Origin: JAGNLA01 sp964639885
GTDB taxonomy: Bacteria > Caldisericota > Caldisericia > JAAYUI01
Direction: 5' to 3'
Assembly: GCA_964639885.1 (NCBI GenBank)
Contig: CAZXEH010000016.1
Coordinates: 1-48,149 of the forward strand
Length of the DNA: 48,149 nucleotides
Below the pieces are notes generated by a model. It had not been told where the DNA came from. It saw only the letters and a list, made by a program, of their open reading frames with translations, and did not search any database. The position numbers and the translations under genes are program-made. Positions 39,934 through 47,571 of the stretch are shown here, in pieces; the first letter of the stretch is position 1, and each line of letters opens with the position of its first letter.

Positions 39934-40923
39934 TCAGCGCTTTTCAACTCTGTAACCGGTCTGGCCGGTTGTGCCATTGGTAAGGATCACTCCTGGTGCA
40001 ATGATTGCCTGAAGTGTACCATCTGTGGAATCTATCTTTTCGAGCACTTTGAAATTCTTGTCCATCGTTATCAACTTGGCCTGAGCGATTGCTGCGAATC
40101 CGTCGTCGGTTTTATCAAGAGAAATGATGTCGGGCATATCGATTGTTTTTGTTACTTTACCGTTTTTGTCGACAATGAGTATTGATTTGTCAGTCGGGAT
40201 CACAAGCTCAGAGCCATTCAGAATCGGTTTCGACGATGGCAGGCAAACCAGCTGCCAGATGAATTTTCCATCGCCTGCCTGAAAACACGCAATGCCTTTT
40301 GTTCCATGAACATATACCTTGTCACCAATCCGCCACAGGTCCTGGACGTTGTCACTCATCTTGGCATACCAGAGGACTTTGCCAAAACGGTCACTGGCTC
40401 TGACAACATCTGATTCGTTGACGTAGAAAAGGGTCAAGTCTTCAGTGGCATCGATGATTGGAAGTGACGGTTCGACCTTGAATTCACTTATATTACCGTA
40501 GATGGTGTTGCTTTGAACCTGCCAAAATCTTGGGCCTATAACCACAGGAACAGAGCTTATCCTTGGGTTTTCGTACTGCTTGATCTCATTGCCGTTTCTG
40601 TCCAATGCAACCACAAGACTTCCTGCTGTGCCCTCAAATGTTGCCAGAAAGCCACCATTGAACGGCTGGCAATTTATGCAGCTCCAGAGTTTTGCTTTGG
40701 GTGATTCATACTTCCAGGCGACATTGCCAGAATAGATGTCGATTGCAACGACATCCCTCTCGCATGGCACAAGCAGGATGTCATTTGAAAGTGTCGCCTT
40801 GTATCCGCTTGCAAAGCCGTTTTGCCAGCTTTTTTCAAGCTTGCCGATGACAGTCGCCTGTTTTGGCTGACCACAGGAAGCAAGAAGAATCAGAGCACTA
40901 ACGACGCCAAATATCCTCTTCAT
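39934..40923 (-). CDS. Lipoprotein with PQQ-like beta-propeller
   Basis: Start at ATG 40923 (MKRIFGVVSALILLASC, Cys17), since the following lipobox LILLASC makes a good signal. The 329-residue product has blades like VVAIDIYSGNVAWKYESP, VVRASDRFGKVLWYAKM and IACFQAGDGKFIWQLVCLP, so it is a third beta-propeller lipoprotein besides the two at 25561-27785. It overlaps the rhomboid gene by 26 nt and is the last gene of a unit with lgt and rhomboid. Confidence 0.78.
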   Translation of the reverse strand: MKRIFGVVSALILLASCGQPKQATVIGKLEKSWQNGFASGYKATLSNDILLVPCERDVVAIDIYSGNVAWKYESPKAKLWSCINCQPFNGGFLATFEGTAGSLVVALDRNGNEIKQYENPRISSVPVVIGPRFWQVQSNTIYGNISEFKVEPSLPIIDATEDLTLFYVNESDVVRASDRFGKVLWYAKMSDNVQDLWRIGDKVYVHGTKGIACFQAGDGKFIWQLVCLPSSKPILNGSELVIPTDKSILIVDKNGKVTKTIDMPDIISLDKTDDGFAAIAQAKLITMDKNFKVLEKIDSTDGTLQAIIAPGVILTNGTTGQTGYRVEKR

Positions 40924-41692
40924 CAGCCCTTCCATCGTTTCTTCCAAACGGCTGGTGTCTCAGGTACCTGCTGTTTCTCCAGTCCTCAAGGCTTGGCGGA
41001 TGCCGCACGATGAGCTTGTAGACCAGACCAACAATTATACCGAAGAGGAAGCCTCCAACGTGTGCCCACCAGGCAATTCCTCCGCCACCACCCACGATGC
41101 CGAAAACCTGCATGGCAAACCAGATGCCCATGAACACAACCGCAGGCATGGCAATCGGAATCCACAGCGCAAGCACATAGACCTGCGATCTTGGGTAAAG
41201 GATCATATAAACACCCATGACGGCAGAGATGGCTCCAGATGCACCGATTGTCGGGACAAGAAGACCATCGCCCTTGAGCGAGAAAACAACGTGCACAAGT
41301 GTTGCAACGATTCCACCGGCAAGGTAGAAGAGTGCAAAACCGACTTTTCCGAAAGCGTGTTCGATGTTATCGCCAAAAACAAGCAGCGACCACATGTTGA
41401 ACAGGATGTGCCAGAAATCTCCGTGAAGGAATAGTGAAGTAATGAGCGTTACGAATCCAGGAATCGATGTCGGTGGCAATTCAGTCGAGGGGATTCCAGC
41501 AATTCTTGCTGGTATTGTCCCAAAGCTGTATGTGAAGAGCACGCCCTGCGAAACATTTGGATACTGCGAAGGAATGAGGTTCAGAAGCATCTGGAGCAGG
41601 AAAACGAGCACACAAAGGCCAACAATGCCCCACAAAACCCACGGTCTTGTCTTCGATGGATCCTGCTGAACCCTGTCTCCGAGGACGTACAT
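40898..41692 (-). CDS. Rhomboid-family intramembrane serine protease
   Basis: Rhomboids cleave single-pass proteins within the membrane. The 264-residue protein has six hydrophobic helices. LFLHGDFWHILFNMWSLLVF holds the HxxxN helix, and GASGAISAVMGVYM has the catalytic serine (GxSG). WWAHVGGFLFG supplies the histidine. The C-terminal tail after the last helix is charged and rich in Arg. The start overlaps the lgt stop by 1 nt (TAATG). Linkage with a lipoprotein-modifying enzyme and a lipoprotein may reflect work on exported proteins, though this is an inference. Confidence 0.94.
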   Translation of the reverse strand: MYVLGDRVQQDPSKTRPWVLWGIVGLCVLVFLLQMLLNLIPSQYPNVSQGVLFTYSFGTIPARIAGIPSTELPPTSIPGFVTLITSLFLHGDFWHILFNMWSLLVFGDNIEHAFGKVGFALFYLAGGIVATLVHVVFSLKGDGLLVPTIGASGAISAVMGVYMILYPRSQVYVLALWIPIAMPAVVFMGIWFAMQVFGIVGGGGGIAWWAHVGGFLFGIIVGLVYKLIVRHPPSLEDWRNSRYLRHQPFGRNDGRADEEDIWRR

Positions 41693-42576
41693 TAATTCGA
41701 ACCTTCTTCTTTGTGCTCAGGTTCTTTGGCAGGCTGAGGCTCAACTTTCAGCTCCTGCTTTTCTGGTGCAATCTTCTTGTCTATGCTTTCGATTTTTGCA
41801 ACCGTTTCTGCGTCAACCATTGACTGCGTCTCTGATTTCTTGATGAAAAGGATGTGGAACAGAACAGCAACGATGATCAAACCGATGAAGGTGAGCTGCG
41901 AGGCGTTGAACGGGGTGCCAAAAAGCGCCCTGTGTCCCTCGTCGGCTCTGAGGAATTCTGTGCCGATATGCGTTGCACTGTAGAGATAGACAAACCAGAC
42001 AAAGAGTTCGCCGGCTTTGAGCTTGATTTTCTTATTGATCAGCCAGAGGGCGACAAAAATAAGAACCGCAACCAGAGCATTGAGGAGTTGTGTCGGGAAA
42101 ACCGGAGTTGCAAGCCCTGTTCCCCTTTCGATGACTCCCCAGCTGCATTCTGGCCCATAACAGCAACCGCCCATGAAGCATCCGAGCCTTCCAAAGAAGT
42201 AGCCGATTGCTATGGCTGGAGCTGCAAGGTCTGCCAGCCTCCAGAAGTTGAGCTTTTTGACCTTGGCAAAGATGATGATGGCCGGGATATTGAAAATGAT
42301 GATGCCAAGGAACGCCATGCCCTGCATCTGAAGCTGGAAAATCTGCCCCGGGTTTGCGATGTAGTTTTCGAGATGGGTCAGGATGTACAAAATCCTTGCC
42401 CCGAAAATTCCAACGATTATCACGACAAACGCAAGGTCTGTCAGCTGGTCGTGGGTGACGCCGTAATACTTTGCCCGAAACCATGAATACGCTATCGCAG
42501 CCAGGATGCCCACAGTGATGAGCACGCCATACCAGTAGATCTGGAGTCCGAAAATTTTAAAAGCCTCTGGAAACAT
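41692..42576 (-). CDS. lgt: Prolipoprotein diacylglyceryl transferase
   Basis: Lgt attaches diacylglycerol to the lipobox cysteine of prolipoproteins. The 294-residue protein has about seven membrane segments. It starts MFPEAFKIFGLQIYWYGVLI, and GRLGCFMGGCCYGPECSWGV is the diagnostic central motif, in the Cys-rich variant found in many anaerobes instead of the classical G-x-x-x-N-x-E form. FLRADEGHRALFG near the end of the core carries the essential Glu and His/Arg. GGAGG lies 4 nt before ATG 42576. A charged Glu/Lys/Pro tail follows the last helix. It is needed for the many lipoproteins of this window. Confidence 0.94.
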   Translation of the reverse strand: MFPEAFKIFGLQIYWYGVLITVGILAAIAYSWFRAKYYGVTHDQLTDLAFVVIIVGIFGARILYILTHLENYIANPGQIFQLQMQGMAFLGIIIFNIPAIIIFAKVKKLNFWRLADLAAPAIAIGYFFGRLGCFMGGCCYGPECSWGVIERGTGLATPVFPTQLLNALVAVLIFVALWLINKKIKLKAGELFVWFVYLYSATHIGTEFLRADEGHRALFGTPFNASQLTFIGLIIVAVLFHILFIKKSETQSMVDAETVAKIESIDKKIAPEKQELKVEPQPAKEPEHKEEGSN

Positions 42577-42596
42577 TTTGCCTCCTTGACCCCTCA

Positions 42597-42625
42597 AGGA
42601 TAATTGAACCAGTCGCAGTTTTCAA
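42597..42625 (-). promoter_or_regulatory. Promoter of the lgt unit
   Basis: On the minus strand TTGAAA (42620-42625) and TATCCT (42597-42602) are 17 bp apart. The leader is short but includes GGAGG before ATG 42576. It interlocks with the divergent promoter at 42604-42632. Confidence 0.6.
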
Positions 42626-42632
42626 GTATACT
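42604..42632 (+). promoter_or_regulatory. Promoter with leaderless geometry (lipoprotein 42639)
   Basis: TTGAAC (42604-42609) and TATACT (42627-42632) are 17 bp apart. The -10 ends 6 nt before ATG 42639. There is no ribosome-binding site. Confidence 0.75.
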
Positions 42633-42638
42633 TAAACC

Positions 42639-43550
42639 ATGAAAAAACTTTGCCTTGCCGTCATTATTGCAGTTTTGACCAGCATTTCCTGTGGTTCCGC
42701 ACACATTTACATGGAAGGGCCGAAGGAATTCAAGGGTGTCGTCGGGAAGATGAAAGCGATTCCAGATTCGGTACCATTGAGGGATCTTGCTGACGGACTT
42801 CAAAAATACATGCTAGAGTTCAATTTCAAGTCAGGCATAAGCGGGCAGATTAACCCTCTGAGCGACGAGGAAACACAGTACATACTCGACAGGAAGTATG
42901 AATCCGGTACCCCTCAGATCAACACACAAGCCGTAATCCCGGGCAAGGCTGAAATCGTCTATTCAAACGGATCGATTGGCAACTATGACAGGATCACGGG
43001 GCGATTCTCAAGTTTTGAACTCTCTCCTGATCTGATTCCTCCTGCCGATATTTCTGTATCAAACAACAGAAACCTGACAAAGGACATCGTCGAGAGCATT
43101 GCAAGGCTGTGGTTTGAGCAGATCGATATCGACATAAAGAATTACAAGGCTAACCCATTTGAAATCATGGAACCGACCACAGTCGTTTTCCAGGAAGAGC
43201 TGAAAGACCCGGACACAAAGTCTCCCAACTACGTCAGAGCCGTCATCAACCATTGGGGAATGATCGTCAGATACGACATAAACATTGGGCCAACCCCGAC
43301 AATCGGAACCAAACCAACGCTTGATGCCAGTGAAATCATGAAAAAAGCAAGATTGTTCCTGGCTGTTGCAGAGGATTTCAAACTGGATGTCACTCCAGTG
43401 AGCGTGATAAAAAGGATTTACTCGGAAGAAAAAGGCGAACTGGTCTACAAAGATGTGCTTGCCTGGTTTATCGACGCCTCAACCTACAAAATTTCAACCA
43501 GAAACCCAATCCTCATTCTCGACGCTCATACCGGCCTGCCGGTGGAGTGA
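42639..43550 (+). CDS. Predicted lipoprotein with PepSY-like C-terminus
   Basis: The 303-residue protein has a lipobox in VLTSISC (Cys18). The middle part is beta-rich and unrecognised. The end, VLAWFIDASTYKISTRNPIL then LDAHTGLPVE, resembles a PepSY-type domain (W-x-V-x-x-D, then D-A-x-T-G). A role in protease inhibition or sensing has been proposed for PepSY domains. The ATG is 6 nt after a strong -10 and has no SD. It is monocistronic and convergent with a propeller gene. Confidence 0.72.
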   Translation: MKKLCLAVIIAVLTSISCGSAHIYMEGPKEFKGVVGKMKAIPDSVPLRDLADGLQKYMLEFNFKSGISGQINPLSDEETQYILDRKYESGTPQINTQAVIPGKAEIVYSNGSIGNYDRITGRFSSFELSPDLIPPADISVSNNRNLTKDIVESIARLWFEQIDIDIKNYKANPFEIMEPTTVVFQEELKDPDTKSPNYVRAVINHWGMIVRYDINIGPTPTIGTKPTLDASEIMKKARLFLAVAEDFKLDVTPVSVIKRIYSEEKGELVYKDVLAWFIDASTYKISTRNPILILDAHTGLPVE

Positions 43551-43573
43551 ACCTGAATAATTGTTTGCCAAGG

Positions 43574-45004
43574 TTATTCCTGGCAATCAACAATGTGAAT
43601 CTCCATCGTCTGAACAAGGTCGTTTGACCGGCAGGTAACTACGGCGTCACAAGGCTGGCGCGACCAGACTGTGCCACTGGAGCTCACATTGGCAAAATCG
43701 GGCTTGATCGACCAGTCAACCGGTGCATTCTCAATCCAGTTTCCATCAGCGTCAAAAACTTTTGCTTTTAGATCAACATACCCGCTTGTGCAAATCGTAT
43801 CGGAAGGCGCTGAAAGCTCTATCCTGACTGAATTGTTGGTCTTATGGTCGCTAAAGCAATTTAAATAGTTACTACCACATATCGCAAATACAAAACCATC
43901 CGAGATTATGGGAACTAGTTGATAACCATCTTTTCTCCCGTAACAAAACAGAATCTGCCCTGTGCTGGCATCATAACAAGTTAGCATTGAATTTAAACCA
44001 TCGACGAACATCCTGCCGTTGCAAAATGAAGCACACAGGGAATTAGGATTGTCAAATCCATTCTCCCATATCGTCGTACCAGTCTTGATGTCAACACATC
44101 TGGTTGAAACATAGACTTTGCCATTGTAAACGGTTGGCGAAGACCAGTCCTGGCCTGATAATACCCTTTTGTTTTGCCACAAAATCTCTCCGGTATCAGG
44201 ATTCAAACAATTAATCGCGCTTTCTACAGTGTTTATTATTATCTTGTCTTCATAAACACAAGGATTTGAAAATGGTTCCTCTTGTAATTTTGCATTCCAG
44301 ATTTCCCTGCTGTTTTTGGCATCCAGGCAAAACACCCTTGAGATGCCATCTGATACAAAGATTCTGCCATTCGAGATTGCCAATCCTGCGTGATTGCTGG
44401 ATGGAATCTTTTTCGACCATAAAGGTATTCCCGTGTTTCCATCAAGACAATACAACAAAGGTCCTTTCCAGATATTGTCAGAAATCATGAAAAAAATTTT
44501 GCCCTCATAAAAAATCATGTCTGAGTTGAACCAAGTGCTGTGCAGAAATCTCCAAATCCTGTCCCCGTTGTTTACATTCAGACAGATAACCGATCCATTA
44601 TCTGAAGCGATATACAGCTTTTCATCAACTATAATCGGTGGTCTTTCATCGTCATACCCTCCGTCGTCATCAATATCTCTTTTCCAGATGGTGTTTCCAG
44701 TTTTCAAATCCAGACAATAGACATCGTACATGTAGGAACAAACATACAATTTCCCATATGAGACAACCGGGGGTTGTTCCGAGGCGTAAAATGTTTTATT
44801 CACCCAAACTCGCTCCAATGAAACACGCTCAGGCCCGCATTCATCTTCAGCAACCCTTATATTTTCAGTAGTCTTTCCCGCCATCTTCCAATCGCATGAT
44901 GGCAAAGCAACTTTTGAATCAGACGCTGAAATCAAAAACGGTGTCTGGAATTGAGAAATCATGAGGATAAAAACGGTTGCCATCGCCAGCCTTGTTTTCC
45001 TCAT
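43574..45004 (-). CDS. Secreted PQQ-like beta-propeller with Ig-like domain
   Basis: The ATG at 45004 follows GGAGG by 5 nt and opens a signal peptide (MRKTRLAMATVFILMISQFQ and onward). Residues about 60-388 contain eight propeller blades with repeats such as VYCLDLKTGNTIW and INCLNPDTGEILW. Each blade has a cysteine at the same place (residues 97, 141, 186, 226, 266, 303, 343 and 383). The last 80 residues look like a Big_2-type Ig domain (VDLKAKVFDADGNWIENAPV). Unlike its neighbours, it has no stalk domains. It is the third gene of a tandem family. Its function is unknown. Confidence 0.8.
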   Translation of the reverse strand: MRKTRLAMATVFILMISQFQTPFLISASDSKVALPSCDWKMAGKTTENIRVAEDECGPERVSLERVWVNKTFYASEQPPVVSYGKLYVCSYMYDVYCLDLKTGNTIWKRDIDDDGGYDDERPPIIVDEKLYIASDNGSVICLNVNNGDRIWRFLHSTWFNSDMIFYEGKIFFMISDNIWKGPLLYCLDGNTGIPLWSKKIPSSNHAGLAISNGRIFVSDGISRVFCLDAKNSREIWNAKLQEEPFSNPCVYEDKIIINTVESAINCLNPDTGEILWQNKRVLSGQDWSSPTVYNGKVYVSTRCVDIKTGTTIWENGFDNPNSLCASFCNGRMFVDGLNSMLTCYDASTGQILFCYGRKDGYQLVPIISDGFVFAICGSNYLNCFSDHKTNNSVRIELSAPSDTICTSGYVDLKAKVFDADGNWIENAPVDWSIKPDFANVSSSGTVWSRQPCDAVVTCRSNDLVQTMEIHIVDCQE

Positions 45005-45022
45005 CCAGTCCTCCATGATTGG

Positions 45023-45050
45023 ATGGTAGCCAATTCCTGTTAAATTGCAA
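45023..45050 (-). promoter_or_regulatory. Promoter of propeller gene 45004
   Basis: On the minus strand TTGCAA (45045-45050) and TACCAT (45023-45028) are 16 bp apart, followed by a short leader with GGAGG. Each tandem paralogue seems to have its own promoter. Confidence 0.5.
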
Positions 45051-45072
45051 ATCTGGATTGATTCAGCAATGA

Positions 45073-47511
45073 TTAAACTTTCGGCCAGGTGATTGTGATC
45101 ATTTTATTTTCAGCGTTCCATTCGACCTTTGCTCCGAACGGTTCGGCAATGAACCTGAGCGGAACCATGACACTGCCCGAAACGTTGATTGGTGGAGCAT
45201 CAATTTGCACCTCCCTGCCGTTTATGAGGGCGATTTTCTTGTCTATCCAGAGAGTGAAGTTGACATCATAGCGGTTCACCGAAATTTTTCTCTCGGAAGA
45301 GTTCCAGTCAAGCTGGCAACCGAAAGCCTCAGAAATGAACCTGAGCGGAACCATGACCCTGCCCTTGTCAATAATCGGCGGTCTGGTGAGCGTTCTTTCA
45401 ATGCCGTTGATCGAAGCGCTCGTATTGCTCACCTGAAGCTTGATTGTAATGCTGTCCTGGGTTTCAACGGTCACGGGGATTGTCAGTTTTGTACAGGTGT
45501 TTCTGTCTGGCGTGACCACAATTTCGCTGATCAACTTTGTAGACGCCGGCAACGCTGAAGCCATGACCGTAAAAGTCACCGTCACTGGATTTGCATCGAG
45601 GGCAAAACGATTTTTGGAAAGCGATATCCACGGATCAGCAGTTGTGATTGTGACATCAGTTGGCTCTGAAGAGATGAAGTTAATCTTTATATCCTTCTTG
45701 TCACCACGGTTTACAAGACCAAAATCCAGTGAGGACAGGTTTGCGGTGATGCATGGAATTGAGGAAACGCTTACAATTGCTCCTTCAACTTCGACGATGC
45801 ATGTCAGATAATTTGCCCGGAGTTTGAACTCAAACTTCTGTCCGACAACAAATTCTTTTGAATTGTAGATAAGCTTTACTTCCTGAGTTTTCCCGGCAGG
45901 AATTGTGAACTTGTCAGGCTCGATCTGAAGCTTTTCAAAATCTTTCACCAGGCTCACTTCAAGGTCAATATCGCCTGTATTTGTGTATATAAGTTTTTCA
46001 ATATATTGTTCATTTGGTTTGATGTTATCAAACTTGACCGATTCCCTGTCAACTTCAAGGAACGGAACTACGCTTATTTCCACAGATTCTGAGAGGTTCC
46101 CCGATCTGCAAAAAATCTTTGTTTTCCCGTAGCTTTTTGGCTTGAACAATCCTGCAGCGTCGATTTCTCCAACTGAAATATCTGTTGAATCCCATTCGAT
46201 TTTGGCTTTGTCAATGACTTGTCCGTACTGGTCAAAAACTTTGGCTGTAAACTGCAAGTCCATACAGAGATCAAGCTTGGTTGATGCCGATGAAATCTCG
46301 ATTTTTGTTGGTTCAGGCGGGATATACGGCTTGCTGTCGATAAAACAGTATAGGGTTTTGTTGAATGAGCTCAGATAAACGCAGTCTTTGCCAACCGTCG
46401 GATGTGTGCCGTACGCCGAATCAGGAATCTGGTAATTCCAAAGCTCCTTGCCGGTGTTGATGTCGAGCATGTAAAGCTTGTTATCCGTTGAGGTATAGAC
46501 CAATTTGTCATTGAACAGGACGGGTGTTGAGCCGGATATTTTTTTGTCCTGTTTGGTGTAGACCTCCCAAAGCAGGGTTCCGTCGTCAATATTGAGGCAA
46601 TAGAGCTTCTGGTCGCTTGCAGTGATGAAGACCTTGCCGTATTCAACCGTTGCCGACGAATAAATCTGGCTCCTTGTGGTTTTGAACTCCCAGATCGGTT
46701 TTCCGTCCTCGGCATTGACGCAGAATACAGAGCCTTTTTTCGTGCCTATGAATATTTTCCCGTAATAAACGGTTGGAGTCGACTCGATGTTTGCACCCCT
46801 GCCAGCGTTGAATTCCCAGACTTTGTTGCCGTTCCTGACGTCGTAGCAGAAGAGATCGCCACTCATGTTGCCAACATAAAGGTTGTTTCCGTAAAAAGTT
46901 GGCGATGAGTAGAACGCTTGGTCGGCAACCACCGACCATTCCAGACTTCCGGATTCAATACTGCAGCAATAAAAACGCTTGTCGCTGGAGCCAAAAAACA
47001 AACGTCCCTTGTAAACCACGGGTGAAGACCAGATTGCCCCGCCGGTTGATTTCATCCATTTTCTCTTGCCTGTATCGGTATTGTAGCAGTGCATCTTGCC
47101 GTCAAAGGAACCTATGAAAACCCATTTCCCGTAGATGCAGGCCGAAGAATAACTGCTCCTGATCGTTTCTTCGTCTACGGTGTCGAGTTCGGCTTTCCAC
47201 TTCTCCTTGCCGGTTTCGCCGTCGACGCAGTAGAGGAGGTCTTCGTCTGTTCGTATGAAAATGTTGCCGGCACCGTGGATTGGCGATGAAAGGATTTTGC
47301 CCTTGGTTTGGAAAGACCACTTCAGGGCAAGCTCGTCGGTCATCGGGCCACAACCATCGGGTGCGACCCTGTCACCCTGGAGATTTTGCCCGAAACATGG
47401 CCAGTCACAGTTGACTTCTTCAGCAGATGAAAAGTTAATGGCAGTCGAAGCGAAAGGCTGGAAAATGACGGTAAAAACAAGAACCAATATCCCAAGTCTG
47501 GCAATCCTCAC
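45073..47511 (-). CDS. Secreted PQQ-like beta-propeller with Ig-like and stalk domains
   Basis: The 812-residue protein starts at GTG 47511, 5 nt after GGAGG, with a signal peptide of about 25-30 residues. Residues about 60-395 form an eight-bladed propeller with repeats like LYCLNIDDGTLLW and FCYDVRNGNKVW. Seven of the eight blades have a cysteine at the same place (95, 142, 182, 222, 264, 305 and 389, with methionine in the eighth). A Big_2-like domain (about 398-485) and two Ig-like modules (about 485-685) follow. The C-terminal 130 residues have two stalk units: KGRVMVPLRFISEAFGCQLD and SGSVMVPLRFIAEPFGAKVE. No enzyme motif was seen. The product is probably anchored at the surface. Confidence 0.85.
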   Translation of the reverse strand: MRIARLGILVLVFTVIFQPFASTAINFSSAEEVNCDWPCFGQNLQGDRVAPDGCGPMTDELALKWSFQTKGKILSSPIHGAGNIFIRTDEDLLYCVDGETGKEKWKAELDTVDEETIRSSYSSACIYGKWVFIGSFDGKMHCYNTDTGKRKWMKSTGGAIWSSPVVYKGRLFFGSSDKRFYCCSIESGSLEWSVVADQAFYSSPTFYGNNLYVGNMSGDLFCYDVRNGNKVWEFNAGRGANIESTPTVYYGKIFIGTKKGSVFCVNAEDGKPIWEFKTTRSQIYSSATVEYGKVFITASDQKLYCLNIDDGTLLWEVYTKQDKKISGSTPVLFNDKLVYTSTDNKLYMLDINTGKELWNYQIPDSAYGTHPTVGKDCVYLSSFNKTLYCFIDSKPYIPPEPTKIEISSASTKLDLCMDLQFTAKVFDQYGQVIDKAKIEWDSTDISVGEIDAAGLFKPKSYGKTKIFCRSGNLSESVEISVVPFLEVDRESVKFDNIKPNEQYIEKLIYTNTGDIDLEVSLVKDFEKLQIEPDKFTIPAGKTQEVKLIYNSKEFVVGQKFEFKLRANYLTCIVEVEGAIVSVSSIPCITANLSSLDFGLVNRGDKKDIKINFISSEPTDVTITTADPWISLSKNRFALDANPVTVTFTVMASALPASTKLISEIVVTPDRNTCTKLTIPVTVETQDSITIKLQVSNTSASINGIERTLTRPPIIDKGRVMVPLRFISEAFGCQLDWNSSERKISVNRYDVNFTLWIDKKIALINGREVQIDAPPINVSGSVMVPLRFIAEPFGAKVEWNAENKMITITWPKV

Positions 47512-47534
47512 ACAAACCTCCTTAAGTCAGGACT

Positions 47535-47563
47535 ATTTTATTAAAACGCCAGTCCAAAGGCAA
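47535..47563 (-). promoter_or_regulatory. Promoter of propeller gene 47511
   Basis: On the minus strand TTGCCT (47558-47563) and TAAAAT (47535-47540) are 17 bp apart. The leader carries AAGGAGG before GTG 47511. Confidence 0.55.
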
Positions 47564-47571
47564 ATGCTCCG

